Below are positions 34,040-45,601 of a stretch of DNA of 64,000 bases, in pieces. Position 1 is the first letter of the stretch; every line of letters begins with the position of its first letter. Both the position numbers and the translations under genes were made by a program. The notes below the pieces were generated by a model. It was not told the DNA's origin and ran no database searches. It saw only the letters and a list, made by a program, of their open reading frames with translations. Origin of the DNA: Sipunculus nudus (taxonomy: Eukaryota > Annelida > Sipuncula > Golfingiida > Sipunculidae); assembly GCA_026874595.1 (NCBI GenBank), contig CM049311.1:22932676-22996675 (forward strand), in the 5' to 3' direction.

Positions 34040-34890
34040 TTTTATGACAGTCTCCGTAGTAATTGTGTCTAGGTACACGACATCTTAACTGCGAACTTTC
34101 TAAGGGTAGCTATCCCACGAAATCGTCTCCGGAGGCGTGTCCGTGTTAGGTTTGATGTGTAATGACAACGGACATCGTGGATGGAAGTGCTGATTGGCTG
34201 AGAGACAAGCGGGACTTGTGACGTCAGGAGTCTCTTATAAGGCGTGAAACCGAGTACAACTTGTGAAGAACCGGGGCGCTTCGTGAGGGAAGTGTCGTCT
34301 GAGGGTTTCATCAGTCCAACCGGCTGGTCTGCCAACTTCTGTGTATACAGTTGAGAGGTCGCGTCTGTGTCTAGTGACAGTCTACGTCTGAGGAAAGCCA
34401 CCTGCGTGATTCTCTGTAAAGCACTCCAGAGACAGTGGTATTGTTTTCCGAAGGACTGGCATTCTTGTGATTTATGAGTGGTATTTGCTTCCAGAAACAG
34501 GCTTTGTCTTGACGCAAAACTGTGATGGTGCTGAATTTCGCAGCAAGAGTACATATCGTTGGTTGTCTGAGACTGGAGAGCTTCAGTAAACTACAACTGT
34601 GAGATTCGTTGATCCGGGGAACTACAAGAACATTGAGTGTGCGACACGCGAATAGTGATTTATAGACGATGAACAGTTATACAGCAGTGAGAACCAGTTG
34701 TGTTCTGTGTTCATCTGTGTTACGCTGGGATTAGGCTGTGCTCCTTTTTTACGTGTACTGTGCCAGGGACTAGTGGAACGTCTAGACGTCACGTCAGAGC
34801 GGGAAGTCATGAGAACTAGAACATTTAGAACAGTGACTGTGTTATGCGGATTAATTCATGGACTCTGTGAAATAAAGTGATTACTGCATT
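34040..34890 (+). repeat. LTR-like promoter module B (plus)
   Basis: Same order as module A on the opposite strand: ATTGG (34193-34197), TGACGTCA (34219-34226), seven bases, then CTTATAAGG (34234-34242). TCTGAGGAAAGCC lies downstream, then blocks such as ACTGTGAGATTCGTTGATCC. An AATAAA lies at 34870. Similarity to A is patchy over roughly 700 bp, so the copies are old. No long open frame follows. Confidence 0.6.
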
Positions 34891-36068
34891 ATTTTTGTTG
34901 ACGGCACCCCCCCCCCCAGAGATATGCAAGTAACCTGTTATTTGTTATTATATTTCTTTGTTATCTTACAACTGTCTTCGAGTCATTTTTGAGTGTTTTA
35001 ATGTCTGGTCTGCCTGTTATTTTGACTGACTGAAAAGAACCTGAAAGTTCACATCCCCAGTGTTGTGACACTATAGAGACCCCCAATCCAGAGACGGCTC
35101 TGTTGGAATTAAACTGTACTGAAATTAACATCAAACGAGACACCTGTGCTCTCTTACAACTACACTGGCCTGAAATTAACATCAAATGGGACACGTGTTT
35201 TTAACCAACGGCCTTATGCTAATATCTAAACATGATACTCTTTATTAATGTATAATAAAATATCAAAACAATCATCTGGTTATACTCCCTATGAGAACAT
35301 GCATCACAACTCCCAAGTCAAAGTTCTCTGGTGACATCACACCCCCTTTAAAACAGCACTTGGTCCCCGATCTCAAAGTTACGAGTGTGTTTGCCTGCAG
35401 AGCGTCGTCTCCGTACCCTAACGGTTGCACACATTCGAAAATGGACTTCAAAGTCTCCATGGTAACGGCTGAACTAACCGACAATGCAAGTGAACTTTGT
35501 AACATACAAAAAAGCTGTAACCACTGACAAAGTGAACCAGTGGCATCCTTACAATCTCACGAGGATTGCACCGAAGATCCAACGGACGGACGGATAAACA
35601 TCAAGTATATGATATCAAAGTCTGACTACACTTATCAACAGGAAACATTTACCTGTCGTGTGATCCCGCTCAACAAATCTCAACAAAATAAGATAATGAA
35701 ATTAAACTAAACAGCTCTAACTGTAACATCTCTGCTCTAGTCTGAGTAATAATCAAACGTATAACAGTGATTTATTATATAAAGTAATAAAACAATAGTT
35801 CACCATATCAAAGTATTAACCTGCAATAAATCTAAGTGGATTGGAGTGTGTATGTATCACGTCTCAGCACTGACTGTCAGTTTCAAATATTACAAAACAT
35901 TAAACAATTCAAAGATATTATGACAATAATCAGTAAGAAAATTTCAACAAATACTCAGGAAGTAAATTTCCTGACAGGATGTTAGCTCGCAAACGGCTAA
36001 ATCAATCATGGCACGCTTGCCATCCAATGTCACACCAGTAAAGATGTGAACGTCCAGTCTAACAAACT

Positions 36069-36070
<2 letters not shown>
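34891..36070. other. Non-coding stretch with poly-C run
   Basis: A run of ten C sits near 34908. At 35125-35190 a short duplication occurs (GAAATTAACATCAAA plus GACAC, twice). No supported gene. Confidence 0.5.

Positions 36071-36071
<1 letters not shown>

Positions 36072-36104
<33 letters not shown>
36072..36104. repeat. (TA)n microsatellite
   Basis: Pure TA run immediately upstream of the second L1/Tx1-like LINE. Confidence 0.95.
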
Positions 36105-36106
<2 letters not shown>

Positions 36107-36189
36107 GACTTCCAGTAGCAGGTCTGACTAAAGTAGACGTGTTCACGTCGAGCTCCGCTATAACATTACCTGAAGTGTACAAAAGCCAT

Positions 36190-37043
36190 GCTAAAGCGCA
36201 ATAGGAATACTCCTAGAACAAAGGAAAAACCTGGGAAAGCGCATAGGAACAATATTTGCTACCAAAAGCTTCAGACACAGAAAATACTCCTGAAATGGAA
36301 CCCCAAGAGATGAGAGACTAATTGAAACAAGGTATGGACAGTATGCAGATGCTAGTGAAAGGCATACAGACGGAACTCTCTGAACAGTTAAGTAAGTACC
36401 GTTCTGAAATGACCCGTTCCATAGACTTTCTTAAAGATGATAATAAGAGATTAAATACAAGAGTCACAGAACTTGAAACCAGCCTTGAGCTTCTCAGCTC
36501 CAAAGCGGACGAACATGTTAACACAAACAAAACAGTGGAGTCGCTGCACAAACAGGTTGCGGACTTAACAGCAGATAACGAAGAAAAAAGCAAAACTATT
36601 AGGGAATTACAGACACAGCTAGAAAATGAACTCAATCAACAAGAACGTTATCTGCGAGAGTGGAATGTCAGAATTATAGGATTGGAAGAAAAAGCTTGGT
36701 CAGATGAGTGTGCTAATATTGTAGCGCAGTATATTACAGAAAACAAACTTTTGGGGAACTTGTCTGTTGAGCAAATTCAAAACAAAATTGAAATGGCCCA
36801 TAGGGTCTGCAAAAAGGGCCCCAGGCCAAGACACATCATATGCAGATTTTTCAGCAGAGCAGAGAGGAACAAATCATTGATAACAGAAAGAAAATTTTGA
36901 AGAACAGCAGCTGAAACCCCAGATGTTAGCCGCATTCAACGCTGGAGACCGGATTCGTTTTAGGCGCGGGCAGCTGTACATAAATGGAAAGCCAACGCAG
37001 ACAACAACACATGACAAAACAGAAATGACTGGAAACACTGAAT
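36190..37043 (+). pseudogene. LINE 2 ORF1 (coiled coil plus RRM-like protein)
   Basis: The longest open part (36322-36900) has a long heptad coiled coil (LNTRVTELETSLELLSSK, KTIRELQTQLENELN), then RYLREWNVRIIGLEE and EMAHRVCKKGPRPRHIICRF, the RRM-type core of L1 ORF1 proteins. A frameshift near 36899 moves to another frame that keeps the C-terminal domain (FNAGDRIRFRRGQLYINGK). An in-frame stop near 36319 cuts off the N-terminus. The product would bind its own RNA as a trimer. Confidence 0.82.
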
Positions 37044-37407
37044 GACCGTTAATGGGCGCTAAAACTATAATTAGAACACACAACAGCCGTATCTAGGTGC
37101 CAAAGCCCAAAATAGAAAGGATTATACGTAATCCAGGGACGCCAACCACGGTGACGTTTAAGTTCAAGGTCATCATCGCTCCCACCAACGCATTATGTAC
37201 TCGCAATAGCTAACCGTGCGCCTTTAAGGAAGGATCGGTTCTCTTTGTTATTGTTCGTGAGACCATGACGGACATTGCCGAACAGGTTCTGAATTACACC
37301 GAACTGTCCCGATCATACCTAGGGTAGCGAGACGTCGTTTGAGCTTTCTCGGTTAAGCGAGACTGTAAATAGTAAACATGGTTCAGTAGAAATTTTTAAG
37401 TTGTTCT

Positions 37408-37878
37408 GTGAGTTTGGACGAACAGACAGCGGATACTCGACAGCACCGGGATAATGGTATTGTTTTTATATTATCCATATCATTTAGGATATTTATGTTC
37501 TGTGTTATTTGTGTCTCAGTACCTCTTATGCACGTATGGTGTTTTTCGTTATGTTTTGTTTCTCCAAAAACATTTTACACTGTTTACAGTTTAACTTGTA
37601 CCAAATCCATACCAACGACTGACAGTGACAATGATGCCTTTGGCGGTGTCATACGTTATGTGAATGAACTCTGTTATAACAACGATGAAATTGACACGCC
37701 ATCAGAAACAGGGTCACATTGCTTTCACTTTTCTAACGTTTTCAACAGTAAGTGTGCAATTTATTATCTTACAAATATATCTGTCTACCCCGATCCATTC
37801 CCGCACGTTGTGTGGTATAACGGTCACTATTACATGAACATTCATAACAGTTTCTTTTATCTACAATTGAATGAGTAA
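37408..37878 (+). CDS. Inter-ORF frame of LINE 2, unknown function
   Basis: An open frame of 156 codons sits between ORF1 and ORF2. Its stop TAA lies within ATGAGTAA, where ATG is the likely ORF2 start. It has a hydrophobic segment near its N-terminus (ISFRIFMFCVICVSVPLM) and a Tyr/His-rich end. LINE 1 in this window has a similar open, hydrophobic stretch at the same place (19286-19651), though I cannot align the two well. It may be an unusual third ORF, part of an untranslated leader, or chance. Confidence 0.3.
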   Translation: MSLDEQTADTRQHRDNGIVFILSISFRIFMFCVICVSVPLMHVWCFSLCFVSPKTFYTVYSLTCTKSIPTTDSDNDAFGGVIRYVNELCYNNDEIDTPSETGSHCFHFSNVFNSKCAIYYLTNISVYPDPFPHVVWYNGHYYMNIHNSFFYLQLNE

Positions 37879-38600
37879 TAGCAGTGTACTCTTACTTAAT
37901 GTCCGGGGTCTTAGTCTTTCCCCTAAAGACAATTATTTTATTGGTTGCAGAATAAATGTCACAATATAATATTTCTCCAAGAGACACACAGCTCCCCAAA
38001 CTCCGCTGATCAGTGGAGAGCAGAATGGGGCCACAGTATAATATTTAGTCATGGAGCCACCAATTCCCGAGGTGTGGCAATACTGATAAAAATCTGTGTG
38101 TCACATCAGATCCATAATGAATACAAAGATAAAGGTGGAAGGGTTTTAGTGCTAGACATTACTATAGAAGGCATACGCCTTAATTTGGCAAATGTATATG
38201 GACCAAACCAAATTAAAACAGACTTTTATTCTGATTTATTTGATAATTTAGCACAGAGCCACCATAAGAATAATATAGTTGGAGGTGACTGGAACACCGT
38301 TATAAATCCTAAATTAAATAAGTCAAGTGGACAACTAGGGAACACAACTGTTAGTAATTTAATGAATGAATGGATTGAAGAACTTGATTTAATTGATGTT
38401 TGGCGTCATTTTCACTTCCAAATAGACAATACACATGGATGAGAGATAAACCAACATATGCTGGGAGTCGCATAGGGTTTTTCTTATATCTAAGGGTTTT
38501 TTAAGGCTAACTTAAGAGGCTAGTATTTTACCAGGGTATAAAACAGATCACTCAGGGATTGATCTAATTATGGAACCTCATGAAAGAAAACGAGGACCAG
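37870..38600 (+). pseudogene. LINE 2 endonuclease domain
   Basis: Starts at ATGAGT with LLLNVRGLSLSPKD. A frame change follows, then IIFLQETHSSPNS (metal-binding Glu), SHGATNSRGVAILI, NVYGPNQIKTDFY, VGGDWNTVINPK (catalytic Asp-x-Asn), and the end near TDHSGIDL (Asp-His) after a frame break around 38440. Apurinic-type endonuclease of an L1-group LINE. Confidence 0.85.
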
Positions 38601-40070
38601 GATTTTGGAAATATAAATATCTCTTTATTATATGATGAAGAATGTGTGCAGCAAATAAAGGATTGTATATTGACCACTGTAAATGAAAATAAAGAAGCTA
38701 ATACTAACGTATTATGGGATACCATAAAAATGACTATCCGGAGAACATGTATATGTCACAGCCATAGAAAAATATAAGAAAACCAGAGAAGAAATTAGTT
38801 AGAAAAAGATATAATGTTCTTGAAAAACAAAATATTTACAGACGCTGAGCAGTGTAATAAATATAAATTAAAAGAGAAGGAACAAAAACTATATAAGTAT
38901 ATAGAAGAAAAAGCCAGGGGAGCCACCATCAGAAGCAAAACTAGATGGTATGAGGAGGGTGAGAAATCAACAAAATATTTTTAAATATGGAGAAAAGGAA
39001 TTACAAAAGAAAGGTTGTCAGTAAACTTATTATAAATGGAAATAGAATAAACAATCCACAGGTAATAATAGAAAAAGAAAAAGTATTTTTCCAGGAACTT
39101 TATACTTCAAATCAACAACATGATGTTAGTAAAGTTGAAAATTGTATTGAAAAATATAATATTAGAATGAATAAATTAAAAAAAAAACATGTCTCCAGAA
39201 ATCACAGAACAGGAAATATTAAATAGTTTAAAAACATGTGCAAATGGAAAATCACCAGGAACAGATGGTTTCCCCATTGAGTTTTACAATTTTTTTTTGA
39301 ATGACATAAAGAGATATTATATGGATTTAGTTTACATCATTACATCAGATTTAGTTTTATTACAGGGCTTTTATCAATAACTCAGAGGCAGGGTATAATT
39401 AGCCTTTTCCCTAAAAAAAAGGAAAAGATGAACTTTATCTAAAAAACTGGAGACCCCTTACACTCTTGAACTGCGATTATAAAATTATTTCAAAATGCAT
39501 TGAGAACAGAATAAAACAGTTTCTGCCACCTTTAATTCATGGGTACAAGACAGGGTTTATGCTGGGAAGAAATATAGGGGAAAATGTTGCAAAATTTATG
39601 ACTCTGTCTGAATATTTATTACAAAATGAAGAAAAGCTTTCCTCATGGCTGTCGACTTTGAAAAAGCCTTCGATTTTTTAGAATGGAATTACATGTATAT
39701 CATTTTAGAATTAATGAACTTTGATTTGCATACTATCTCTCTGATTAAAACATTGAATACTAACATTTCCAGCTGTGTTATAAATAATGGTTATATCTCT
39801 GAATTTTTTAAGTAAGTAGAGGAGTCAGACAAGATTGTCCCCTATCTGCCTATTTATTTATACTTGCTATTGAATTACTGGAAGAGGCTATAAGATCAAA
39901 TGAAAAAATAAATGGAATCTCATCCCAACATGGTGTTTATAAAATAATATAGTATGCAGATGACACAGTGGTGTTCACAAAGGATATCGCTAGCATACAA
40001 GAAACTCTTAATGTATTTTCTTAATTTAATAATATCACAGGTTTAAGGATCCACCGAGACAAAACCGCTA
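38600..40070 (+). pseudogene. LINE 2 reverse transcriptase, N-terminal and core
   Basis: Blocks in order across several frames: KTRWYEEGEKSTKYF-like, SLKTCANGKSPGTDGFPIEF, NWRPLTLLNCDYKIISKCIE, a VDFEKAFDFLEW segment (first catalytic Asp), GVRQDCPLSAYLF, and YADDTVVF (catalytic pair, near 39955-39975). Stops near 39380, 39680 and 39950 break the frame. Confidence 0.85.
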
Positions 40071-40072
40071 TA

Positions 40073-41080
40073 TTGCCCTTAACAGAAGGCAAATATAAAG
40101 AAAAAGACAAAGTTACAAATTTAGGTTTGACCTGGGATGACAAACAATTAAATTTACCAGGAATTACTATAACATCTTCCATGAAAAATGTTGTACATTT
40201 AAATTATACACCAAAAATACAAAAAATAAAGAGTGTGATATATGTATGGTCTCGCAGAAAACTCACACCCCTGGGAAAAATTACCATTATAAAGAGTTTT
40301 CTTATTTCCCAGGTAATTTATTTATTATCAGTTCTCCCTTCCCCAACAAAACAAATTTTGAAAGAAATAGAGAAATTGCTATTTAAATTCATATTGCACA
40401 AAGGTAGAGAATCAGTGAAAAGAAATATTCTTTATGCACCCATAGATTGTGGGGGGCTTAGCATGATGCATCTACCAAAACAGGACATAACATTAAAAAT
40501 AGATAGGATAAAACGAATACTGTCTAAATCAGAAAATGATATATGGAGACAAATGTTCATACAAGGTCTCAAGATGTCTGATGGGTCATTCAGGTGCAAT
40601 TTACATAGAAATGACCTCCTAGAGATATTTGTAAAACCATCCATATCTTGGAAAGATGTATTTAAATCTCGGTGTATATATAATTACCACTCACCATTAA
40701 CTTGCACAGACATTAGAAATCAAATCATATGGTTCAATTCTCACATTAAAAGAGAAAATAAAGTTATATTTCTTAGATCATTTTATGTGGCAGGGATAAA
40801 ATATATCTCTGACATAATTAAAACAGATGGTGCAAAGTATGTTTGGATTTGGGAATCTGACCTACAAACAAAATCTGAAGAGAAAGTATATAAAGGTTTC
40901 AGTAATATATTTAACTGTACTATATCTGTAAAATTAAGGGTGTTCCAATTTTATATAGTACTCCGCAGAATAACTTCAAACCTTTTTCTTTAAAGAATAA
41001 ATATAATCAACTCTGCAGAATGTAGTTTTTGCTAAAATGAGGATGAAACCATTTTACACTTATTTTGGGAGTGTTGCTTT
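40073..41080 (+). pseudogene. LINE 2 ORF2 C-terminal region
   Basis: The longest open frame in the window that belongs to a LINE (306 codons, 40073-40993). It holds NLGLTWDDKQ, the SRRKLTPLGKITIIKSFLIS block that follows RT in L1/Tx1 elements, and LYAPIDCGGLSM. Just after its stop, another frame gives a C-x2-C...H-x4-C end (AECSFC, HLFWEC), as in LINE 1. Confidence 0.82.
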
Positions 41081-41834
41081 TCCAGATTGATTTGGATGGT
41101 CATTGTTTTCAAATGTTTTCCAACATATGGTCAGCTGATAATGTTAGGATGTGACAATACAAGATGATTGAATTTCACGACTTTACTAATCAAAAGGTAC
41201 TTATATATTACTAGATGTAGAAGAGAACAACCAAAAACTAGGAAGTGTAAAATGTTTATCGAAGAAATACATAGTATTGAAAAATATATCGCTCTTAAAA
41301 AAAAGAAAAACTGCAACAGCATGAAAATCTCTCCACTGCCTTATTAAAGAATAATTTTATGGAAGTGATTCTCACATTGGCAACATTTCATTTGAACAAC
41401 TTGCTAATGGCATGGATCTGTATAGATACTGAGATAAAAATTACGGTATTCATACAAAGTTGTTGAAATTTCTGATATTATTACAGTTGGAGTTAGTCAG
41501 TATGTATGTGTTCTTTTTCCTGTATGTTTTGTTCATTTATAGCTGGGTATAGAGAAATGTATGTATAGATACATACATATATTTACAGTCGGACTTACTT
41601 AACGATGTTTCCCTTGTGTATTTTGCTGTATACTTTTTATGTATTGTTCTTTGGTCAATAAATATTTAAAAAAAAGAATATATATATATATATATTAAGG
41701 AGAGAAGTTACTTACCTTCTCTGGAGAGGCGCTCCCTTTATTCCAACAATGATGCTAAATGCATAAATTAACACTGAGTCCAATAATGACGGTAGACGGC
41801 CAAGTTACTGTTCACTCTGTTTCTATCCACATGG

Positions 41835-42055
41835 CTATCGCGCACCCGTAACATTGGGATGTAACACTGTTCGCGTCACTGTGTATACTGTGCAATCATT
41901 CCTGTATTCTCGGAGTTTCTATGATCCTCAATCTTTCGCTGTGAATACACGTTAAACAGTTCACGCACCGCGCACAGACAATCTTTCTGAGTGTTGAATC
42001 ACAGTCTCTCACAGCTGAGGTCTCCTGGAATCATCAAGACCTCGGTATCAGAATG
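41835..42055 (-). repeat. Third copy of LTR-like module, partial
   Basis: Direct-orientation match to 33146-33365: CATTCCTGTATTC-CGGAGTTTCTAT, TGATCCTCAATC, CAGTTCACGCACCGCGCAC and TCAGTCTCTCACAGCTGA are shared. It ends where the minus-strand LINE begins, so one of the two truncated the other. Confidence 0.82.
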
Positions 42056-42980
42056 AGATTTGACGGGTTCTGAACAGTGTTTGAAATTCTGTTTCATTAT
42101 ATTGATCCTAGTATATAACAAGCGCATTTGTCGTTGCATAGCATCAGAATCTTGTAAAATGTCATCAAAAATACAGCCGAAATATTCGTTCGTTTTAACG
42201 AAAGTCAGCTGTGTTTCACCCATCATAAGCTATGGTACTTCCAAGAACCATGTCTCACTTTTACCCATTATGTGTATACACACAGTTTTTATTTTATTTT
42301 AAATTTAATTTGATGTAACATTCGGTAACCATAAGTTATACTAGTGTTTGTAAATCTTTTTCAGATGGTGCAAACAGTACTGTGTCATCTGCATACATAA
42401 GATGGTTAATGGTTGTTCTATAAATGCAACATCCAATTACTTGTTTCTTTAAAATACGGCTGAGATCGTCCATGTAAATATTAAAAAGATGTGTTGATAA
42501 TACACACTACCCTGTCCGACACCATTAGTCACATTAAAATGATGTAAGATATTTCCATTTTACATATATTCTTTGGTGAAGGTACCAGAAATATAATATT
42601 CTTATAAGATATAAGGCTATCCTCCTTTTGACTAGTTTACGAAACAACGTTGTGTAACAGATTCCGTCAAATGCTGACGAAGCATCCAAAAAGCAAACAA
42701 ACATGTGTGATCCGGATTCTCGATAAAACCTAAGGACCTCTGTTAAAAAGCACAAACACAATTCAAATCCGTGGCCCTCCTCTGTAACCAAACTGGTTAT
42801 CTGACAATTGGAGGTACGGTTTGAGTCGACTAAATAGTACAAATTTAAATGTTTAAATACAATTTTAGAGGGAGCCATGGGCCTGAAGTTTCGCTTTTCA
42901 TTCATACTTTTTGTTTTATCTTTCAGGACAGGTACCATGGCAGGTGTGGAATTCTCCGATTGATTTCTTTAAAAAATTCT
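42056..42980 (-). pseudogene. LINE 3 reverse transcriptase
   Basis: The frame at 42534-42938 has VPVLKDKTKSMNEKRNFRPM and FVCFLDASSAFDGI (first catalytic Asp). A further frame carries the GVGQGSVLS-like turn and MYADDTVLFAPS near 42370-42400. The piece at 42056-42226 has TNEYFGCIFDDILQDSD, the block that follows RT. Frames do not join without breaks. Confidence 0.82.
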
Positions 42981-43035
42981 GTTTGATTTCTAGAGCAAAT
43001 GATCCGTCCAAGGGAACCTGCTCTTGTCTGCTCTT

Positions 43036-43272
43036 CTATGAGTTTAGAATAACAAAGAGCATTCTTATATAGGCGTTTAGTGGAACGCATGGTGTCATAT
43101 ATGGGGCCATAGGTTGGCTTCCAAGCTCGCTGCCAATTAAAAATGCTTGTCTCGCAGCATGGTGTGCATGTTTGACATGTTCATTCCATCCTGGTATGTT
43201 TTTGTTCTCGTTTATTCTTTCACGTTTGGCACTAGTGGGATGACAGAACAGACGATCTGATACAGTTCTCAT
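43036..43272 (-). pseudogene. LINE 3 linker between endonuclease and RT
   Basis: A frame of 78 codons with ENKNIPGWNEHVKHAHHAAR, typical of the stretch between endonuclease and RT in several invertebrate LINE groups. No enzymatic motif of its own. Confidence 0.65.
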
Positions 43273-43478
43273 CGCTTTAACTATAGTTTGGTACTGGAAA
43301 TGTATTTGAGACAGGTGTAGTTTATCTTTGCAATTAATGTTACGACATAGCGCGAAATGTGATGCAGATTATGCCCCACGAATAAATTTTCAACACCATT
43401 ACAATAATGCAAAAATGCTATTTTGTTTACCTTTTTCCACATTCGGCCCGTTTAATTTATGTGGCTTTGTGTTAAAGG

Positions 43479-44230
43479 CTACACAGGAACCAGTGGTGTA
43501 TTAACGGAAACACATATTGGCAGGTGATCTGATGTCACAAAATCTCGAAGGATTCCAATATCACTAATTACTTTATGAGCTTCATAAGTACTCATGCAGT
43601 GGTCCAGCCATGAAGTTGTTCCCCGTGCTTCACTAACATACGTAAAGGCATCTTTCAGGAACACATAATCAGAGAGAATATAACCAATTTCCTCTTGTGT
43701 ATGTTGCAAAGTAGGAGCAAACAGTGAACCAGTTTTATGTAAGTCTGCATTATAGTCACCGATGATATAAACGACGGATGACTGGCATGCATTTTGAACA
43801 AATATATTTATATATTTGAGACATGTATTATATAATTCGATATTTTTTAAGTGACTCATATGGTAGATAGACATTTATGAAACATATTATCTGGCCTTCT
43901 ATGTTTACTGTTATACCACATGCCCATCTTCATTCAACTGGAAGCCTTGTAACATACCGATCTAGAGATTTATTCAAAAAAATTACCACTCCGCCGTGGG
44001 GGCGTCCGGGCCACATTCCTTCCCTAGCATCCATGGGAGATTATCCCTGAAATGATCATGTACCTTATTTAACTTATACAACTCATGTTTATATAACCAA
44101 TGTTCTTGTATACATATTAAATAATATTTTTTACACAGTGTAAAGATTCAAAGCCTCGGCAGTTAAATCAACAATTTTAATTTGAGATATGTTATTACTG
44201 CTTTACATAATCCTTTTCATTACGTGTAAA
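43479..44230 (-). pseudogene. LINE 3 endonuclease domain
   Basis: The frame 43479-43874 includes VVYIIGDYNADLH (catalytic Asp-x-Asn) and TSDHLPICV (Asp-His). Upstream broken frames carry a QEHWLYKHEL-like block near 44100 and GRPHGGVVIFLNKS near 44000. Apurinic-type endonuclease of a non-LTR element. Confidence 0.82.
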
Positions 44231-44785
44231 AAGCCTGCGTGCAAGAAAAACATTCTTAGGCCAGTTATCGGTATTATAAAAGTCAGATACATTTTGACCA
44301 TGGCCTCTATTTTAAACGATGCATATGACTCATAGTGAGTCTTCAGCATTCAAAATCAACCTTGAATTTGCTCTTCACATACTGATGGACATCCAAAGTT
44401 TTGGTGTTTGGATCTAGACGAATCTGAAACAGGGACACGAACCGCTTCTGTTAGGACAACTGGCTGCCCGTTTTGTTCTCCTGACTACTTTCGTGAAACC
44501 GTCGTCTTTCTGTCCATCTGATTCTTCAACAGCTTTTTCCTCGGATTCTTCTACTGACTTTTCAATGATTACATCGGTTTGTGGCTTAGAACGATTTGAA
44601 GACAGCTCAGTAGGTATTTGCTTGGGTTAACAGACCTTGCTCTGTTTTAAAAATTATAATTTTTAGTAATTTTAATAGGAGAGTCGTAAGCGCCTACATT
44701 TCAAACATACATATTATTTGGATAACAAATACAGATTGTAGCTAAATTTCTCCTACGCTTTTATAGCCTTCGTCAGAATGGGTGA

Positions 44786-44789
<4 letters not shown>

Positions 44790-44841
<52 letters not shown>
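44790..44841. repeat. (TA)n microsatellite
   Basis: About 26 TA units, the longest such run in the window, upstream of the LINE 3 remnant in that element's own orientation. Confidence 0.95.
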
Positions 44842-44844
<3 letters not shown>

Positions 44845-45601
44845 ATGGTGGTGGGTATGCATGGTACACATGAATTACGAGTATGCACACAACCCTCTGA
44901 TAATAAATCACTAACATGCATTTACGTTGTTACTTTATCTTTAAAACCAATAGAAAGTTTGTATAACTACGCTGTAACAATTTTTACTTGTGCATGGGGT
45001 ACACGTACAACCTCAAGTTTATTGTGTATCGTTTAAGAGGTGTATTATCACTATGAGTTATGTTTGGGAGAATGTATACAAATTCCCGTATGCTTAACAA
45101 ACGCCCTGACACGCTTGTTGGTTTTTAACTGTAGCCTAACGTTATTTAACACCTGTCCTTAACGGAGTTATGACAGCTCTCTAAGCAGTGCAAGCACACA
45201 AGCAGAGAACAAACCTAACATGGGAGCATGTATTGTACTGCACTGTGTAAGTCAGTGGCACCTGATCTGACACAGCAAGCCATCAGGGTAATCTGACCAT
45301 GTCCTTATCAAAACCAAACCCCTTGCCCAGTCAAAGCTAAGTTATCATATGCAGCTTCTTGGCAAGGCTTTTTTCTGCCTGGGCACAGCAGGTCGAGTAT
45401 CTACGCGAACACTCCCAATGACAAGCCACACTAAATCGCCCTGTCGCGGCGGATTAGCAATCCGTCGTAACACTCGTTCAACATGTGAGGATTTACAAGT
45501 GGACACGATTCCGGCGCTATATATAAGGAGAAGCATAAATATATGTATATATACATACATATATATACCACACACCAACACACACATATATATATTATAA
45601 T
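44842..45601. other. Non-coding stretch
   Basis: No frame supported. A TATATATAAGG box near 45520 follows a GC-richer stretch (45380-45510), so a promoter or LTR fragment is possible but unproven. Confidence 0.4.

Larger units (their letters stand above)
36105..41695 (+). mobile_element. Second L1/Tx1-like LINE, decayed but nearly full length
   Basis: Contains ORF1 with coiled coil and RNA-binding part, a middle frame, and ORF2 with endonuclease, reverse transcriptase and Cys-His end. It finishes at AATAAA (41657-41662), an A run and a short TA tail. It starts right after a (TA)n run and ends in another TA run, so the insertion may have used TA-rich DNA. Frames are broken in several places. 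Confidence 0.87.
42056..44620 (-). mobile_element. Third LINE, minus strand, other lineage, 3' truncated
   Basis: Fragments in order on the minus strand: ORF1 C-terminal part (DGFTKVVRRTK), endonuclease, linker (NIPGWNEHVKHAHHAARQAF), reverse transcriptase with YADD, and a post-RT block. The linker and the TKVVRR signature differ from the two L1/Tx1-like copies, so this is a separate LINE group (possibly Jockey/CR1-like). The 3' end is cut at the LTR-like repeat. Many stops and frameshifts. Confidence 0.8.

Noticed and set aside
34069-34554. A minus-strand frame of 161 codons
   Set aside because: It is antisense to promoter module B and low in recognisable motifs; the same DNA reads better as a regulatory repeat.
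33146-42055. The pair 33146-33365 and 41835-42055 as two LTRs of one element
   Set aside because: Same orientation and about 8.7 kb apart, but the intervening DNA holds module B, a microsatellite and a complete separate LINE, with no LTR-element coding sequence. Independent dispersed copies fit better.
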